Assembly (NCBI GenBank): GCA_012798275.1
Contig: JAAZNO010000208.1
Location: forward strand, 1-5,518
DNA from: Chloroflexota bacterium
Lineage (GTDB): Bacteria; Chloroflexota; Anaerolineae; B4-G1; SLSP01
Direction: 5' to 3'
DNA: 5,518 nt
Positions within the stretch are counted from its first letter, which is position 1. Each line of letters begins with the position of its first letter. Position numbers and translations under genes: made by a program. The notes under the pieces were generated by a model, which saw only the letters and a list, made by a program, of their open reading frames with translations, ran no database searches and was not told the DNA's origin. This document shows, piece after piece, positions 5,393 to 5,518 of the stretch.

Positions 5393-5410
5393 ACCGCGCT
5401 GAAGCGCGGT
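5393..5410. repeat. REP-like hairpin, ACCGCGC/GCGCGGT
   Basis: ACCGCGC (5393-5399) pairs with GCGCGGT (5404-5410) around the tetraloop TGAA. It is the second hairpin of the pair, and it lies between the two 28-base direct repeats. Similar short GC-rich hairpins with purine-rich loops are common dispersed elements in bacterial intergenic DNA. Confidence 0.5.
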
Positions 5411-5454
5411 GTTTGAGGACGTAGCAGCCCCGGGGGCCAGGAATTTCTAATCTT

Positions 5455-5480
5455 ATTCGTGAAATTCGTGTTCATTCGGG
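5455..5480. repeat. Degenerate tandem ATTCGTG repeat
   Basis: ATTCGTG occurs at 5455-5461 and 5464-5470, and a one-base variant, ATTCGGG, at 5474-5480, starting 9 and 10 bases apart. The spacing is close to one helical turn. The stretch is AT-rich compared with its surroundings. It may be part of a dispersed intergenic repeat. Confidence 0.4.
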
Positions 5481-5490
5481 GCCATTTTCG

Positions 5491-5518
5491 AAGGAGACGC
5501 CAGGTGCTGGCGCACATC
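5491..5518. repeat. 28-base direct repeat, copy 2 (reaches window end)
   Basis: Second copy of the element at 5277-5304, identical except for G at 5503 in the hairpin loop. It runs exactly to the end of the window, so the true repeat may be longer and further copies may follow. Confidence 0.75.

Larger units (their letters stand above)
5052..5518. other. Non-coding, repeat-rich intergenic region
   Basis: No convincing gene is seen on either strand. The longest open frame (5275-5517, minus) is rich in Arg, Ser and Pro, spans the hairpins and direct repeats, and resembles no family. The region contains GC-rich palindromes near its left end, two strong hairpins, a degenerate ATTCGTG repeat and two copies of a 28-base direct repeat. 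This composition is typical of intergenic space that accumulates REP-like elements. No tRNA or known RNA was recognised. Confidence 0.6.

Noticed and set aside
5275..5517. Minus-strand open frame in the right-hand intergenic region
   Set aside because: It reads through both hairpins and both direct repeats, has low-complexity Arg/Ser/Pro content and resembles no family.
5277..5518. CRISPR array
   Set aside because: There are only two repeat copies, 214 bases apart, far longer than a spacer, and no cas genes are seen.

Overview
The window reads as bacterial chromosome, mostly GC-rich, with a strong ribosomal-protein operon, a DNA-repair gene and a restriction-modification (R-M) pair. The best guess for the host is a Chloroflexota-like bacterium. 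That is inference from three things: a gene order in which rpmE directly follows rplU-rpmA, the C-terminal extension on L31, and Gram-positive-style sigma-70 signals with a GAAC-N4-GTTC LexA-type box. No 16S rRNA or other decisive marker is present.

Layout. Positions 1-144 (+) look like the 3' end of an unrecognised gene whose frame breaks near position 45. On the minus strand, transcribed right to left, come radA (1830-3203), a beta-class DNA methyltransferase (928-1758) and a PD-(D/E)XK restriction endonuclease (141-896). The endonuclease gene is clearly more AT-rich than radA, which suggests that the R-M pair was acquired. Divergent from radA, on the plus strand, lie a Mut7-C family protein (3386-3880), rplU/L21 (3962-4282), rpmA/L27 (4285-4545) and rpmE/L31 (4542-5006), closed by a textbook terminator (5016-5051). 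The last 467 bases hold no convincing gene. They carry GC-rich hairpins, a degenerate ATTCGTG repeat and two copies of a 28-base direct repeat, the second cut by the window edge.

How the parts work together. L21, L27 and L31 are made from one transcript driven by a perfect TTGACA-16-TATAAT promoter. Its -10 box lies inside a 7-bp inverted repeat, and its leader begins with an 8-bp hairpin. The most unusual gene is rpmE: a complete zinc-type L31 is fused in frame to a domain resembling the C-terminal domain of the RNA polymerase alpha subunit. In a hand alignment this domain keeps several residues that alphaCTD uses to contact DNA. radA has an extended -10 promoter directly abutted by a near-consensus LexA/DinR operator, suggesting SOS control. 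The methyltransferase and endonuclease form a compact two-gene operon behind radA with no terminator visible between them.
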